In this document: positions 12,651-23,910 of the stretch, in pieces
Numbering within the stretch: position 1 is the first letter of the stretch
Layout of the letters: each line of letters opens with the position of its first letter
Assembly: GCA_014281115.1 (NCBI GenBank)
Contig: JACONQ010000009.1
Coordinates: 62,001-126,000, forward strand
Source: Laburnicola sp. R22_1
Lineage: Eukaryota; Ascomycota; Dothideomycetes; Pleosporales; Didymosphaeriaceae
Length of the DNA: 64,000 nt
Direction: 5' to 3'
Position numbers and translations under genes: made by a program
The notes under the pieces: model-generated
Told to the model about the DNA's origin: nothing
What the model saw: the letters and a program-made list of their open reading frames with translations, nothing else
The model's database searches: none

Positions 12651-12715
12651 AGTTGTTGAGGTGGGTGTTGTCGAGGTGGGAGTTGTCGAGGTGGGTGTTG
12701 TCGAGGTGGGTGCCC
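12650..12715. repeat. 15-bp tandem repeat at island edge
   Basis: Four copies of a unit close to GTTGTCGAGGTGGGT sit exactly where sequence changes from RIP-type to normal composition. The first copy carries T instead of C at its CpG. On the minus strand the unit encodes repeating His-Pro-Pro-Arg-Gln in frame with the flanking gypsy relic, so it may be the last piece of that element, or a junction microsatellite. Confidence 0.6.
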
Positions 12716-12866
12716 TTGGGGTGGGTTCCCTGTTACCCAAATCGAACCGAATACTAAATGGGGCGTCTGCGATTACGATTGATGGGATCTGCAGCCAACT
12801 CGGGAGTTGTGGGTTTTGGTTGTTTCGGCGTGGATACAGCTTGAGCCGGAACTGCCCGGTGAGATC

Positions 12867-13019
12867 TGTGACGGATTTTAGGTGATTACGTCAGCGGTGC
12901 TGTGATTACGTCAGCGCCTTGGCCCGTGCTCTACTCAGGAGTATACAGGGCTCCCATAGCTCAATAGTTACAATCAACAATTGCCTCAACTTTCGACTAA
13001 GGATCTCAACGCTCCAACA
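12867..13019 (+). repeat. Copia-1 5' LTR
   Basis: A 153-bp direct repeat of 18124-18276, starting TGTGACGG and ending CCAACA. It contains GTGATTACGTCAGCG twice in tandem, so two TTACGTCA sites resembling CRE/ATF bZIP targets, likely part of the promoter region. Confidence 0.92.
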
Positions 13020-13039
13020 GTTATGAGCCCAGTCTGCAC
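13020..13039 (+). other. Copia-1 primer binding site (half initiator tRNA type)
   Basis: Directly after the LTR the sequence starts GTTATGAGCCCAG. This is complementary to the anticodon arm of initiator tRNA-Met (CTGGGCTCATAAC), not to a tRNA 3' end. Drosophila copia is known to prime from a 5' half-molecule of initiator tRNA-Met in the same way. Confidence 0.75.
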
Positions 13040-13211
13040 CTACTAAAGGCTGCCTACTTAACTGCAATTGTTTACAACAACTTTACAACTTTTACAATCC
13101 CGCGATCTAATAATCCAGCGATCTGACAACGATTCCGCGATCCATTGATCCAGCGATCTCACACAAACAATCTCGCGATACCCGCGTACGACTCTCGCGA
13201 CGAGTGACACG

Positions 13212-14220
13212 ATGGCGACAGAAGAGTCCACAACAATGCGTGTCACAGTCGTCCTTAGCAAGCCTAAGGACTGGCAGGCATGGATCTATTTGCGCAAAGA
13301 CGCAGTATAATAATAAGAGCTTTAGCAGTACTGCGACCTAGACGTCGCTGCAGCTAATTTGCCAGAGTTAATAGAGCCTATGGAGCCTACAGCGCACCCT
13401 TACAAAGTTAACAAGGAGCCTAGCAAGCACTATCTTAACACTAACCTTAGCAACATCAAATTCCAACGCTATTATTTTGCATACAATCGTTACAACAAGC
13501 ACCTTACTAGCTACAATAGAAAGAAGCAGGGCCTTTAAAACCTAAATACAGAGATTAGTAAGACAATTAACAAGCGTTATATTTATCTAATACAAGACAA
13601 AGACACGCCACACGCGCGGCTTGTCACCCTTAAGGCGCATCTTGCGCTATTAACAGCAGTTCACCAACGTGATCTAATTGACAAATACAAGCGTCTTTGT
13701 GTCCCACCAAAGTCGCGCAATATCAAAGACTGGTTACGCTTATAGGTTGAGATAACTAATTAATGCATAAAGATTAATCTGCCTAACGTTAAAGGCACGC
13801 GCGCGCAGGAGGATTTCTTGCAGGCAATTAAAGGCGTGGATCCTAACTACGCTACACCTAAGCTTATTAAGCTGTTTAACCAGGAGAACAAGGGCACAGA
13901 GATAGCGACACTAGAGAACTACATCACTGCATATACAATATACTATCGTCGAGTTTGACTATCATCTCAAAAGCTCACAAGCATGGCTGGCGATCTGGGC
14001 GTAGCAAAGACTTAAAGCGACAACAAAGCAAACAACAAGCCTACTACACTAACTTGTCTCTGCGGCTTAATACACTAGTTTGGACAATGCTACTATCTTA
14101 ATAAGAATAGTCCTTATTGTCCACACAACTTTTGTGAAGATCCTACTATTCATTAGCGCATAGATTAAGCGTTACAAAATAAGAAGCTGCTCAAGCAAGT
14201 ACAGTGAGCAGTTAATAGGA
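13212..14220 (+). pseudogene. Copia-1 gag region with CCHC knuckle
   Basis: From the ATG at 13212 the frame reads TEESTTMRVTVVLSKPKDW, closely matching the intact gag start of the second copia (40727, minus strand). A degraded CCHC-type knuckle follows near 14055-14130. Gln codons have become TAA/TAG in many places, the first two at about 13306, so no full Gag can be made. Confidence 0.75.
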
Positions 14221-14439
14221 CAAACAAGTCTCTTTCGTTAAAGTCAGCGTCTTCGACGCCTCCAACGCCTGCGACAACTGCGACAATTCAACTGGATAAC
14301 GGCAATCCACCTAGCTACAGTGGAGCTGCCTTTGCCTGCGATCTCTACAGCATGGCAATAATCACACCAGACGTGCGATCTAACAGCGTCTTGGAGGAGT
14401 GATCCACCAACAACAGTTTTAATCTAACTGTCGCAGCAA

Positions 14440-17400
14440 TTAACGACGACACCATGTCGCTGCGAGACTGATGGATTGCCGATCCTGGCTCCAACACCCA
14501 CGTCATTAATTCTCCTAACTGGGTAGGCTGGGAGCAGGAGCGCGTTGAGGATACCAGCATGACAATTAGCGCAGGTAAACACTAATACGAAATCGAGGCT
14601 TGGGGCAAGGTTACCCTTATAGCCAACACGCCAAATGGACTAACGCCTTTACAGATTTCTTACGTAGCTCTTGTACGCGGCTTTATCACTAGCGTCATTG
14701 GACTAGGACGTTGTCGAGATATTAGAGTTCATTTTGACTTAGGCAGAGATGCGCTGTACAACAAAGACAGCGTTATTACTTACCTAGAGTATCGCAAGGG
14801 CCACTGGCTAGTCGACGCCAACGCGTCGCGTTGTCCATCAAAGTCGTCCTTGATCGCAATAGCCACCCGCTTATTGACTACTTTAAAAACTTAAGAGATC
14901 TCTCTAAAACTTGCTTATTAGATCTGAGGCATCTAGGCCGCAAAGTTGTTAATTACCTGTCTGACAACGTTGACAGCGTGAAGGTGAACCCGACGGGTTC
15001 ACCGCAACAAGATTTCTGTCAAATTTGTACAGAGTTAAAACTCACAGAGCAGGTTTCCCGCCGTACGCCGCAAGACGCCGTTCGTCCTTTCTACTAAATC
15101 TCGGTCGACGTTATACAACTGCGACAACAAGGAGAGTTATGCTACAATAGAGACAAATAGGGTGTTTATGCTATCTGTTAGTACTCTCGCTAGCATAAGG
15201 CAGATACCTTTACAACAAAGTTAGAGGCTTAACTCTACCACTAGCTCCAAACCCTCATACAACAGATCTAGCGTTAATACAACTGTGACGTTATCGCTCT
15301 TAAGCTTAACACAGAGCGCAGTATTATCTACTTTACAGAGCGACTTTGTGCTAACCTAGGTATACGCTTTAAGCTTCGCGCTCCAGATACGCCAGCTTAA
15401 AATAAAGGAGCAGAGATCGCTGGCAAAGTCATTATGACAAAGGCACAAGCTCTACACCTACAGGGCAATCTGCCGGAGCGACTGTCGAACGAGATGACAA
15501 AGACGGCAGCATACTTGATCAATCGAACGCCGACAGCGATCCTCAACTGGCGTACGCCATATGAGGTTGTCTGGGGCAAGAAACCAGCGACTAGCCATCT
15601 CCGTCCAATTGGCTGTCGCGCGTACGTCCTCAACAAACACCTGCCGCGCGGAGCAAAGACAGCCTCACGCGCTCTAATTAGTCATCTTGTAGGCTACAAC
15701 AGTACAAACGTCTTTAGGATCTGGCTACCCATAAAGGATCGCGTTGTCCGCACCCGCAACATCGTGTTTGACGCATCAACCTTTTACAAAGGTCGCAATG
15801 GCTATGCCAACAACAATATAATAGAGGAGGTAATTAAGCTGCTAGATATCCTAGAGACTTATAACAACAATAATATCTCCATTAACAAGCTTATGACAAC
15901 ACGTCAGCAACGTATACACAACAAAACCACTACAATTATAGCACTATTAGTTACACTAACGCCCTTAACAAAGGTGTTAGTAGGGAGTAAGTTAATTAAC
16001 TCGCTCAACAAAGTTAACAAATCCATTAAATCCAATACCATAGTAGATTATCTTGCAGGACGTTCTACAACAAGAAATTATCGTCCGTCGCCTACACAGC
16101 AAGACGCCACTAGTTAGTTGGCCACTAAGATCAAAGGCTATATACCTAATCGACGCGACAACAACGCGCCACGTCAACGCGATCTAGATCTCTCGCAATA
16201 CAATATCGTCACCACAAAGCGTGTGCGTAAGGCACCCGCTTATCTAGGCAATCCCAAGACTCACGCAATTCAACTGGAAGCACAAAACGTAGAGTTGTAC
16301 TTACGTACCTTTGCTGCAATTACGATCAACAACAACAAGGCAGACAACTTTCGAAGCCACCAAAGTCAGTTGCCGCCTCCCCCGCAGCATATAGGTCAGC
16401 TTAAGACCCATCCACATAGTGAGCAGTTTATAAAAGCTGCTAAGCGTGAGTATTAAGAGGTCTGGGGTAAGGGCTGCTTCCGCAAGACCTCAGCAACGCT
16501 ACAATCCGCGCTGGACAAAGGCGTGGAGGTGATCCCGCTCATGTGGGTATTCGCATACAAGATCAATGAGGATGGCTACCTCTACAAATACAAAGCTCGA
16601 CTCGTCGCGCAAGGCGACTTGCAGGAGCAGTTTGGCGACACGTACGCGGCTACGCTTGCCGCACGCACCTTTCGAGCAGTTGCCGCGATTGCCAATTACT
16701 TTGGATTGGAGCTCAAGCAGTACGACGTACCCAACGCTTTCCTCAACTCCATGCTCGATTGCAAGCTCTACGCAAAGACGCCTGACGGTTTCAAAGAGGA
16801 CAGTGATCTCCTAGAGGTGCTGCGCGCCCTCTACGGTTTAAAAGACGCTTCGCTTCTATGGTACAACACATTTTGAGTAGCAATTAAGCAGCTGGGGCTT
16901 AGACGTGTTAATGGCTTCCCCTGCTTATACGTTAACGAGTGGCTCATCTTGTTTGTCTATGTTAATAATATTGTTATGGCCTTTCATCAATTAAACGCCT
17001 CACTACACCACAAACTTAAGAGCCAACTTAAGGATCGCTTTGGTATCAAGGCAATGGGAGACCTATCCTGGTTCTTAGGGGTGAGGGTTATACAAGACCG
17101 CTCAAAGCAGAAGCTTTGGCTTATACAAGACACGTACATTAATAAGGTTTGCAAGAAATACGGCATCTAACTAGCAGGCCATAAGAAACCCGAGTTTCCA
17201 CTGGACGTTAACTCGCTCGACAAGTCGCTTGAGGAGACTGACGCTAGCCGCACAAAGCTTTATTAGGAGCTTGTCAGCCACCTGGCATATATTACATACT
17301 GGACGCGACCTAACATCGCTCGTAGTCACGTCGTACTTGCTTGCCATCTTACTAATCCCAGATAGTCGCATATCGCAGCAGTACAACGCGTCTGGTGTTA

Positions 17401-18050
17401 CCTGCTGGCGACTTAGTATTACGCTATTAAAGGATCCTATAACAACAATATTACAGAGGTAGTCTCTAATAAGTAGGGCCATCGCGATCCATTGTTCTTT
17501 GGGGCATTAGATGCCTTATACGCCAACGATCAGGAGACTCATCGTAGCTCACAAGGCCAGTGCTTCTTCCTCTATGGCATGATTGTTAACTGGAAGGCTA
17601 CTGTCCAGCGTACAGTTACCAAATTAACCACAGAATTAGAGCTATTGTCCATCTTATTTGCTGGATCGCAGATGGCAGAGTGGCTTTGCTTCTTTAACAG
17701 TATCTTATTTAAAACAGGCGTACTGCCTACACTATACTGTGACAACTAGCAGACAGTAGGAATTGTTAACAAGGATCTAGATCGGCTCTATACAAAGCTC
17801 CGCCACGTTAATATCCATTAACTCTGGATACGACAAGAAGTAGAGCGTTAACAACTCGTAGTTAAATAGGTCCCCACCAACAAGATGGCTGCCGACGGCC
17901 TTACCAAGATCCTCTCAAAAGCCAAGCATTAGGAGTTTATACGACAGCTCCATCTAGTTAATATTGCTTAGCGTTTACAGGGCGATTTACGACAGTAACA
18001 TTAGTGGTGTTTGAGTCAACAATTACGACGTCAATTGCAACACCAACAAT
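14440..18050 (+). pseudogene. Copia-1 pol remnant (PR-IN-RT-RNase H)
   Basis: A protease-like segment (WIADPGSNTHV) lies near 14470. Integrase C-terminal sequence with the NRTPT...TPYEVVWGKKP and RPIGCRAYV blocks spans 15434-16117. Reverse transcriptase spans 16523-17170, with KARLVAQGD, QYDVPNAFLN, ALYGLKDASLLWY and the catalytic box as YVNN (16958-16969) instead of YVDD. RNase H-like sequence ends near 17900 (ADGLTKILSKAKH). Stops interrupt every domain. The Asp-Asp to Asn-Asn change is exactly what TpG to TpA (RIP) would produce from TTGATGAT. Confidence 0.85.
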
Positions 18051-18108
18051 TAACAAAAACAGCCTATACAAGGATATTTCCAGCTTTAATTAATCTCACG
18101 ATCCTCTT

Positions 18109-18121
18109 AAAGATGAGGGGG
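18109..18121 (+). other. Copia-1 polypurine tract
   Basis: AAAGATGAGGGGG lies immediately upstream of the 3' LTR, the usual plus-strand priming site. The same GATGAGGGGGTG core precedes the 3' LTR of copia-2. Confidence 0.8.
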
Positions 18122-18123
18122 TG

Positions 18124-18276
18124 TGTGACGGATTTTAGGTGATTACGTCAGCGGTGCTGTGATTACGTCAGCGCCTTGGCCCGTGCTCTACTCTGGAGTA
18201 TACGGGGCTCCCATAGCTCAATAGTTACAATCAACAATTGCCTCAACTTTCGACTAAGGATCTCAACGCTCCAACA
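18124..18276 (+). repeat. Copia-1 3' LTR
   Basis: A 153-bp repeat of 12867-13019 with two substitutions (CTCTGGAG for CTCAGGAG, TACGGGG for TACAGGG). It is followed by target duplication AGATC. Confidence 0.92.
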
Positions 18277-18530
18277 AGATCGAATCCGTATTCGATCGGG
18301 CCAACTCTACATATGCTTAGTTCACTGTTTCTAACAAATCAAAGGAAGGGGAAGATGCACGAATGCCCTAGTTACATACCCTATGATAGCGAGAAGCTTT
18401 AGGAGGTATATCCGAAGCGCTTCTCCGATAGCATTTGCCCGATCCTTTTCGCTCTCCTAGCGCCGGTTGCGTTTCCATGGGAGTAGTTCCTATTCGCCAC
18501 AGTCGATGGTGCTGGCCTCTTGCTTACTGG

Positions 18531-21500
18531 CAGGGTTGTCAACAACCAAACATGCCTCAATATTTTGTTTGAATTTTGTTTGAATTGACAACGTCAACCA
18601 AACAAAAAGCTGCTGCTGCAATTTTGATAGGTCAAACAAACAAAAGAGGCAATTGCAGTCAAAAAATTTGAAGTTTGTTTGAATCGCTTAGCATACTGTA
18701 ATGATAAGGTACCCTAGAGTTAGTGATATATTCTTAGTGTTGATGTAACAATAACTTTCCCAACGCTGCAATTATATAGGTATTCCTATAGTAAACAGAG
18801 CAAAAACGGAGCTTCTTAAGTGGATTGTACCTGCGTAAAAAAGCCCGCATAACGGATGTGTGCTTCCACTGGCCGCCAGCAACTGATATACATGAATTGC
18901 TATTCGGCTTTAGCACCTCCTATCCTCTGTTCCTCCTCTTTCTTTACGTAGGTAATAAGCTGTTAAAACAATAAATATATATATAATAATCTAAATAAGC
19001 TAATATTATAGTGTTGAGGTATTGTAGCAAAGTGAGTTTGCGCTGTTGCAGCGAAGCCTAAGTTATGTTTATATATTCTGAACCTAGTTACTACTCTTAA
19101 AAAATCGTTTGCTATAACCACGCAATAAATCTTGTCTTCTATAAGTTAAACTATTAAATCAATGTTGCTAAATTAATTCCTGTCGCCTGTTTTACTATAT
19201 CTCTATTGTTGCGGGCTGCAGAGCGTCGCGCAGTACGCCTTGGCATGAAGTGGTAATGTTGGCTAGCCGACCGCGTACTTTCCGCGTACCTTGCGCGTCA
19301 ACGCTTACACACCCACTATACTTTGGCTTACTTGCCTGCGCCTACAGCTTACTTTTTCGCGCCTTTGCTTACCTTCACGCTTACCATGCCCCTAAAACGA
19401 AGCCGCGAGCCTGCTGAGGCATCCGAACCTATGCCCAAACGTTCCCAACGTGCGCCGAAACCCAGCCAGCGCCTTATGGATAGCCAGCGGCCGCTTACTC
19501 CTCCGCCAACCCAGCCGTCTATTAAGGTAGTTGACGAGCCGGAGCCGCCTATTGAGGTGCTTGAAAGTACTCTAGAGCCGCGCTTAATAGAGCCACCAAC
19601 CGAGCTAGAGGAGCGCGCCTGGAGGCCATCACCACGGCCTATACTACAAGCCTTACAGGCCGATGAGCCAGCTTGGGGGTTGCTGTTAGTGGCTAATAAG
19701 CCGCCTATAGCTACTAAGCCGCCGCGCGCGTTTAGTAATGCTGCCACAGAGGCTTTAGTGGAGGAGGACGCTGCGCCTAGTGTTGACTTCACCAACTACG
19801 AAGGCCTTGACTTGAAGCGCCTGCTGGGCTTCAATGTGCCTCTATCCACACCTACAGGCAACATCAGCTGGGTCTTTAGGCACGGCTATCGCCTTCGAAA
19901 GCTTGGTACTAACCCTGAGAAGATCTACTTCTAATGCAAGCACTGTCACATTAATAGAAAGAAGGGCGGCCTACACCAGACCACTCTGTCAACTACAGCC
20001 GCCAACAACCATTTGAAGCAAGACCTTCCCGGCCATCGGCTCACCAAACAAGGCACTATCGTACACAAGAGGCCGCTCGAACCTGGCCAGAAGTCGCTGC
20101 GATGGGCGGAAGAAAACGGGGTCACATTAAGCCAAGATGCAACGCAGGAGCTGGGTAACTTCGACGTACAAGGCTTCAGGCAAGCTGCAGTGTTATGGCT
20201 CGTCAACAACAACAGGCCATTACGCGAGTTTGAGACTGAGTCCTTCCGCGCGATGATCAGGTTCGCCAACCCAGAGGCAGAGGCGGCGCTATGGAGGTCT
20301 CACAACAGCGTTTCGAGGTTCGTGATGAGGCTTTACAGCTGGCTACAACCTCAAGTCAAGCGCGCCTTGTCTGAGGCCTCTAGCAAAATACACATAAGCT
20401 TTGACGGCTGGACTACTAAGGGGGGGAAGCACGGCTTCTTTGCAATTTGTGCGCACTACGCTGACTCTCAAGGCAATATAGTTGACCTTCCCATCGCCTT
20501 GCCGCAGCTGGTTGGTGCGCACACAGGCTCAGCGATCGCGGAAGCTGTCGTACGAATCCTACGCTACTTTGAGATTTCTAGCAGCAATTTGGGCTATTTC
20601 GTGCTTGACAACGCCTACAACAACGATACTGCAGTTAATAAACTCGGCACAATGTACGGCTTTATCGCCAACGATCGACGCCTCCGCTGCGCTTGCCACA
20701 TACTCAACCTCGTTGGGCAAACTATTATGTTTGGCACTGACTCCGACGCCTTTGATAACGAGCCTGAACACTACAACGAAGAGGAGTTTTATATAAAGCA
20801 ATGGCGGAAAGATGGTCCGCTTGGCGTGTTTCTTGATATTGTTAACTACATTAACACGCCAAAACAATGGGGTATATTTGAGGATTGTCAGAACAGCGAA
20901 GCAGTTGAGATGCCTGCTGGCGCTACAGCAAGACGCCGTGAGCCTTTCAAGCCTGGAGTTACGCGTTGGAACAGCTATTATAACTGCTTTAAGCGCGGTG
21001 TTGAGCTACAACACGCCATCAACAGCTACTCCTCCTACCACATACAAGAGACTGAGCACGCTAACGAGCTTGCTAAAAGCAACAACACTAAGCCGCCTAT
21101 TGTGCCGCAGTGGATGCGATCAGGCGGGCTTGCAGCTGCAGACTAGGCGGTGATTACTGAGTACATTGAGGTGCTTGAGCCGCTGAAGTCCGCAACTAAT
21201 CGCTTGCAAGGTCGCGGCAAAGCTGGCACTCACGGCGCGTTATACGAGGTTATCCCTGTGTTTAAGTCTCTTATTGCTGACCTAGATGCCCGCCTTAGAC
21301 TGTTTGAAAGCGTCAATTACCTGCCAGACGAGGCGCTAGAAGATCACGTCGCTATCAACGTACGTGCTGCGCTCAAGAAGGCGAGCAAGTACCTTAATAA
21401 ACTCCTCAAAATCCCCGTCTACTACACTGCCACGGCACTCCACCCACGCTTCAAGAACTACTTTAAACGCTTCTGGCGTGAGAAGCCCGCACAGTTACAA

Positions 21501-22201
21501 GCTACGCACGCGAGCTTCGAGCAGCTTTGGGCTCGTTACAAGCCCGCCCTAGCGACAGCAACAACAATAACAACTGCGCCTAAACACGCGATGAGCAGCT
21601 TTGACGACGCGATCGATTCGGTACTTGACAACAGCGACGAGATAATAGGGGTGGCGGATGAGTACGAGAGCTGGCTTAGAGAGCCAACATGGACATCAGA
21701 ACAGTACAAAACTGGCTGTACAGCTGTCCAATACTGGTACCAGCTCAAGCCGAGGTATCCCAATTTGTCACGATTGGCGCTGGACGTGTTAACTATCCCT
21801 GCCTCCAGCGCTGACTGTGAGCGAGTCTTCTCGGGTACTGGCGACGTACTTGAGCCACAGAGACGCAAAATGGGCAGCCAACTATTGGCTGCTTTAATTT
21901 GTACTCAACGATGGATTCGAGCAGGTTTTAAACCTCCAAGCGCAAAGGTGGTGGCAACGTACGATGACAATAAGCTCAACGAACAGTTTAGCATACATGA
22001 GTGGGAGGAGCCGCCGCCTATAACACCACCAGAGTCTCTTTCACAGTCCTCTTAAAGTACTCAAAATCAAACAAACAATCAAATAAAAAGCGCCTCTATA
22101 GCTCCATCAAATCAAACAAACAAACTACAACACCAAGAAAGTCGTCAAACAAACAAATTCAGAGCCACAAATTTTGTTTGTTTTGTTTATTGACAAGTCT
22201 G
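18531..22201 (+). mobile_element. hAT transposon 1 with 8-bp TSD
   Basis: A 3,671-bp element flanked by CTTACTGG on both sides (18523-18530 and 22202-22209), an 8-bp duplication as expected for hAT. Terminal inverted repeats read CAGGGTTGTCAA at the left end and CAGACTTGTCAA inward from the right end. Several copies of TCAAACAAAC or its complement cluster in the outer 150 bp on both sides, as expected for subterminal transposase-binding motifs. The coding part is nearly intact, with two nonsense codons. Confidence 0.93.
19386..22055 (+). pseudogene. hAT transposase with two nonsense codons
   Basis: One continuous frame of about 890 codons interrupted only by TAA at 19932-19934 and TAG at 21144-21146. 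Domains: a Pro-rich N-terminus; a BED-type zinc-finger segment (CKHC...HL) just after the first stop; the RNase H-like core with FDGWTT, LDNAYNND and CACHILNL; and a C-terminal hATC dimerisation region (SRLALDVLTIPASSADCERVFS). Both stops fit RIP-type transitions (CAA to TAA; TGG to TAG). An unbroken frame would have started at the ATG at 19386, since the longer frame has no ATG upstream. As it stands, no complete transposase can be made. Of the transposons here it appears the least decayed. Confidence 0.9.
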
Positions 22202-23359
22202 CTTACTGGACAATTTTCTGAAATTCCACCTAGACACAATGACCCTCCGCAGATGATTAACTGTGACTTTATGACGTGATTGTGATTCTGATAGTGACAT
22301 TAACATTCCGATAATGGTAGGTCGGTCGCTCTTTGGATGCTGGTCGGTGGTTGGAGGATTTGCCATTTTGGCGGGGTGGAAGGTGTGTATGGGTTGAGTT
22401 TGGGGATGTGAGGTTGCTTTATACCTAGGTACGGGTCCCCTCACCCGCCGGGGAAGCAACTACTAAGGGATAATAATGTGAGTCACCTTGCACTAGATGC
22501 TAGTCCACTATTAGTGCGAGCGCCAAGTACTAAACTTAAGAAAATATTAAGAGGAAAAGCAGTGCAAACCTTTTGGTACACGGTAAAACTTAAGAATAGG
22601 AAGTCTATAGTCTATACTATAGTTTATAAACTTATATATTTCTAGCCAACCTTATACTGGTTACTCTAAGATTCTAGACTAAGCATTAAAATTAAAATAT
22701 TAGTTTCTATAAGTATTACTAATTCTGAAATAATAAATAGTATATATAGTTTTATTCTACTACTCCTTAGGTATATTAAAAGGTTTTTAAGTTTATTAGA
22801 TCCCTATGGCATTTTAAGTTATTAACGTTCGTGCGAAGCATGCCAGCGCACACTGCAAGCAGCTTTTAAATATTGCAATCTATAGCCCTTACTAGCAAAG
22901 TATGAGAGTTTACATGCAATAAAATTTATAGCTATAGTATATAAACTTTAGTCCAGCTCATTATAAACTCACATATCGTCCAGAAAAAGAAGGTTCTCTG
23001 TACGGGTCGCTCACTAGCTGGCGATGCTGCCTCTGGGTGGCATCGAATAAAGGGTGCATGGCGCGGCAGAGAGTTCTCCATTGGAATAATCGACGAACAA
23101 GAGTCATAGTACTATCTAGCGTTTAGGGGAGAGGAGCCGCTGCCGGCAATCAGTAGGGTGGCATCCAGTCGCACTTGCTGGCCATGCCCGTGTGGCCTGA
23201 ACCCTGGAAGCCAGCGCTGGCTGTAGCATCCAAAGCCCCGTACGTATCCCACGCGCCCTTCTCCTACGCAGAACGAAAGCCCCTCTCCCCTCACGAAAAC
23301 CGACGGCGAAACCCCGACCGCGCGATTCATAGCGCCGATTCCGTTTCAAAAAGACAAAC
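22202..23359. other. Intergenic, partly AT-rich relic
   Basis: Bases 22207-22366 hold exon 1 of the candidate split gene. From about 22500 to 22980 the sequence is AT-rich with RIP-like composition and no recognisable domain. From 22980 normal composition returns and leads into the 5' region of the small two-exon ORF. Confidence 0.45.
22417..22423 (-). promoter_or_regulatory. TATA box of candidate split gene
   Basis: TATAAAG on the minus strand lies 51-57 bp before the ATG at 22366, followed by a C/A-rich leader ending in CCGCCAAAATGG, the usual layout of a fungal core promoter. Confidence 0.4.
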
Positions 23360-23750
23360 ATGTCGACAAGCACGCGGCGCGACAGCCTCGTGGAGGACAT
23401 ACACCCGGTCAGAAAGGAGACAGGAGATGCCGTGCCGAGCACAAGAGCAGGCGACATGGGCAAGAAGTTTCGAGTGCGGGATTGGCAGCGCGCTGCACAG
23501 GTCTGGGACTTCACCAAGGCAGCTGTTTCTCTCCCTGACCCCAAGTCTAGTCCCGCACCACCAACCCACCTCTACGTCCACCCCACAGCATCCTGCAAGG
23601 TACCCCAAGCAGCGCAACACCAAGACTAACCCTCCTTAACTTCCTACCCTACAGCGCATTACCAAGACCAGCTACACCAAGACCTCCATCCTGCAGCTGC
23701 TAATCAAAACGCGGGCACGATCCTATACACAGAAGCACTACTTGGGTTAA
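23360..23750 (+). CDS. Small two-exon hypothetical protein
   Basis: ATG at 23360 in good context (ACAAACATG). Exon 1 runs 23360-23599 and exon 2 23655-23750. The 55-bp intron has donor GTACCC, branch-like GACTAACC and acceptor CCTACAG; the phase is kept. The predicted product is 111 residues and basic, with a KKFRVRDWQRAAQVWDF segment and a Lys/Thr-rich C-terminus. No family is recognised. It lies 160 bp upstream of the trypsin-like pseudogene and in the same orientation. Confidence 0.45.
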
Positions 23751-23910
23751 GTACACCTTGCAGAACCCAGAAGGAGCGTGCGAACAAATTGTACGAGAAA
23801 TTGCGGCTTGGTCTCATGAGGGTTCTTTTTCTTTGCGGGTTTGCTCTCGTGGATATCTTTAGGTGAAAATTAGCTGAAAAATCTATAGTTACAGTACTTT
23901 TGAGCACAGT

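Larger units (their letters stand above)
12867..18276 (+). mobile_element. Ty1/copia retrotransposon with LTRs and 5-bp TSD
   Basis: A structurally complete 5.4-kb element. The two 153-bp LTRs differ at two positions and begin TG and end CA. AGATC flanks both ends (12862-12866 and 18277-18281), the 5-bp target duplication typical of copia. Domain order along the plus strand is gag, CCHC knuckle, protease, integrase, reverse transcriptase, RNase H, as in Pseudoviridae-type elements. The polyprotein frame is broken by many TAA/TAG/TGA codons, mostly at former Gln codons, which is the RIP signature. It is therefore structurally complete but coding-dead. It lies within the candidate split gene. 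Confidence 0.93.
12754..22366 (-). pseudogene. Candidate small gene split by copia and hAT insertions
   Basis: Ignoring the two transposons, a three-exon minus-strand frame can be drawn: exon 1 22366-22207, exon 2 18489-18380, exon 3 18306-18277 continued at 12861-12754. Support: TATAAAG 51-57 bp before an ATG in good context (AAAATGG); a 55-codon open first exon; donors GTAAGC and GTATGT; acceptors AATAG and TGTAG; and phases that agree. The predicted product is about 135 residues, basic, with no family I recognise. Weaknesses: the first intron without the hAT would be only 38 nt, and the opposite strand is also open nearby. The hAT target site covers the first splice donor and the copia lies within exon 3. 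Confidence 0.35.

Noticed and set aside
12661..12885. Plus-strand ORF beginning with VEVG repeats
   Set aside because: Produced by the 15-bp repeat, and its end runs into the copia LTR; no support as a gene.
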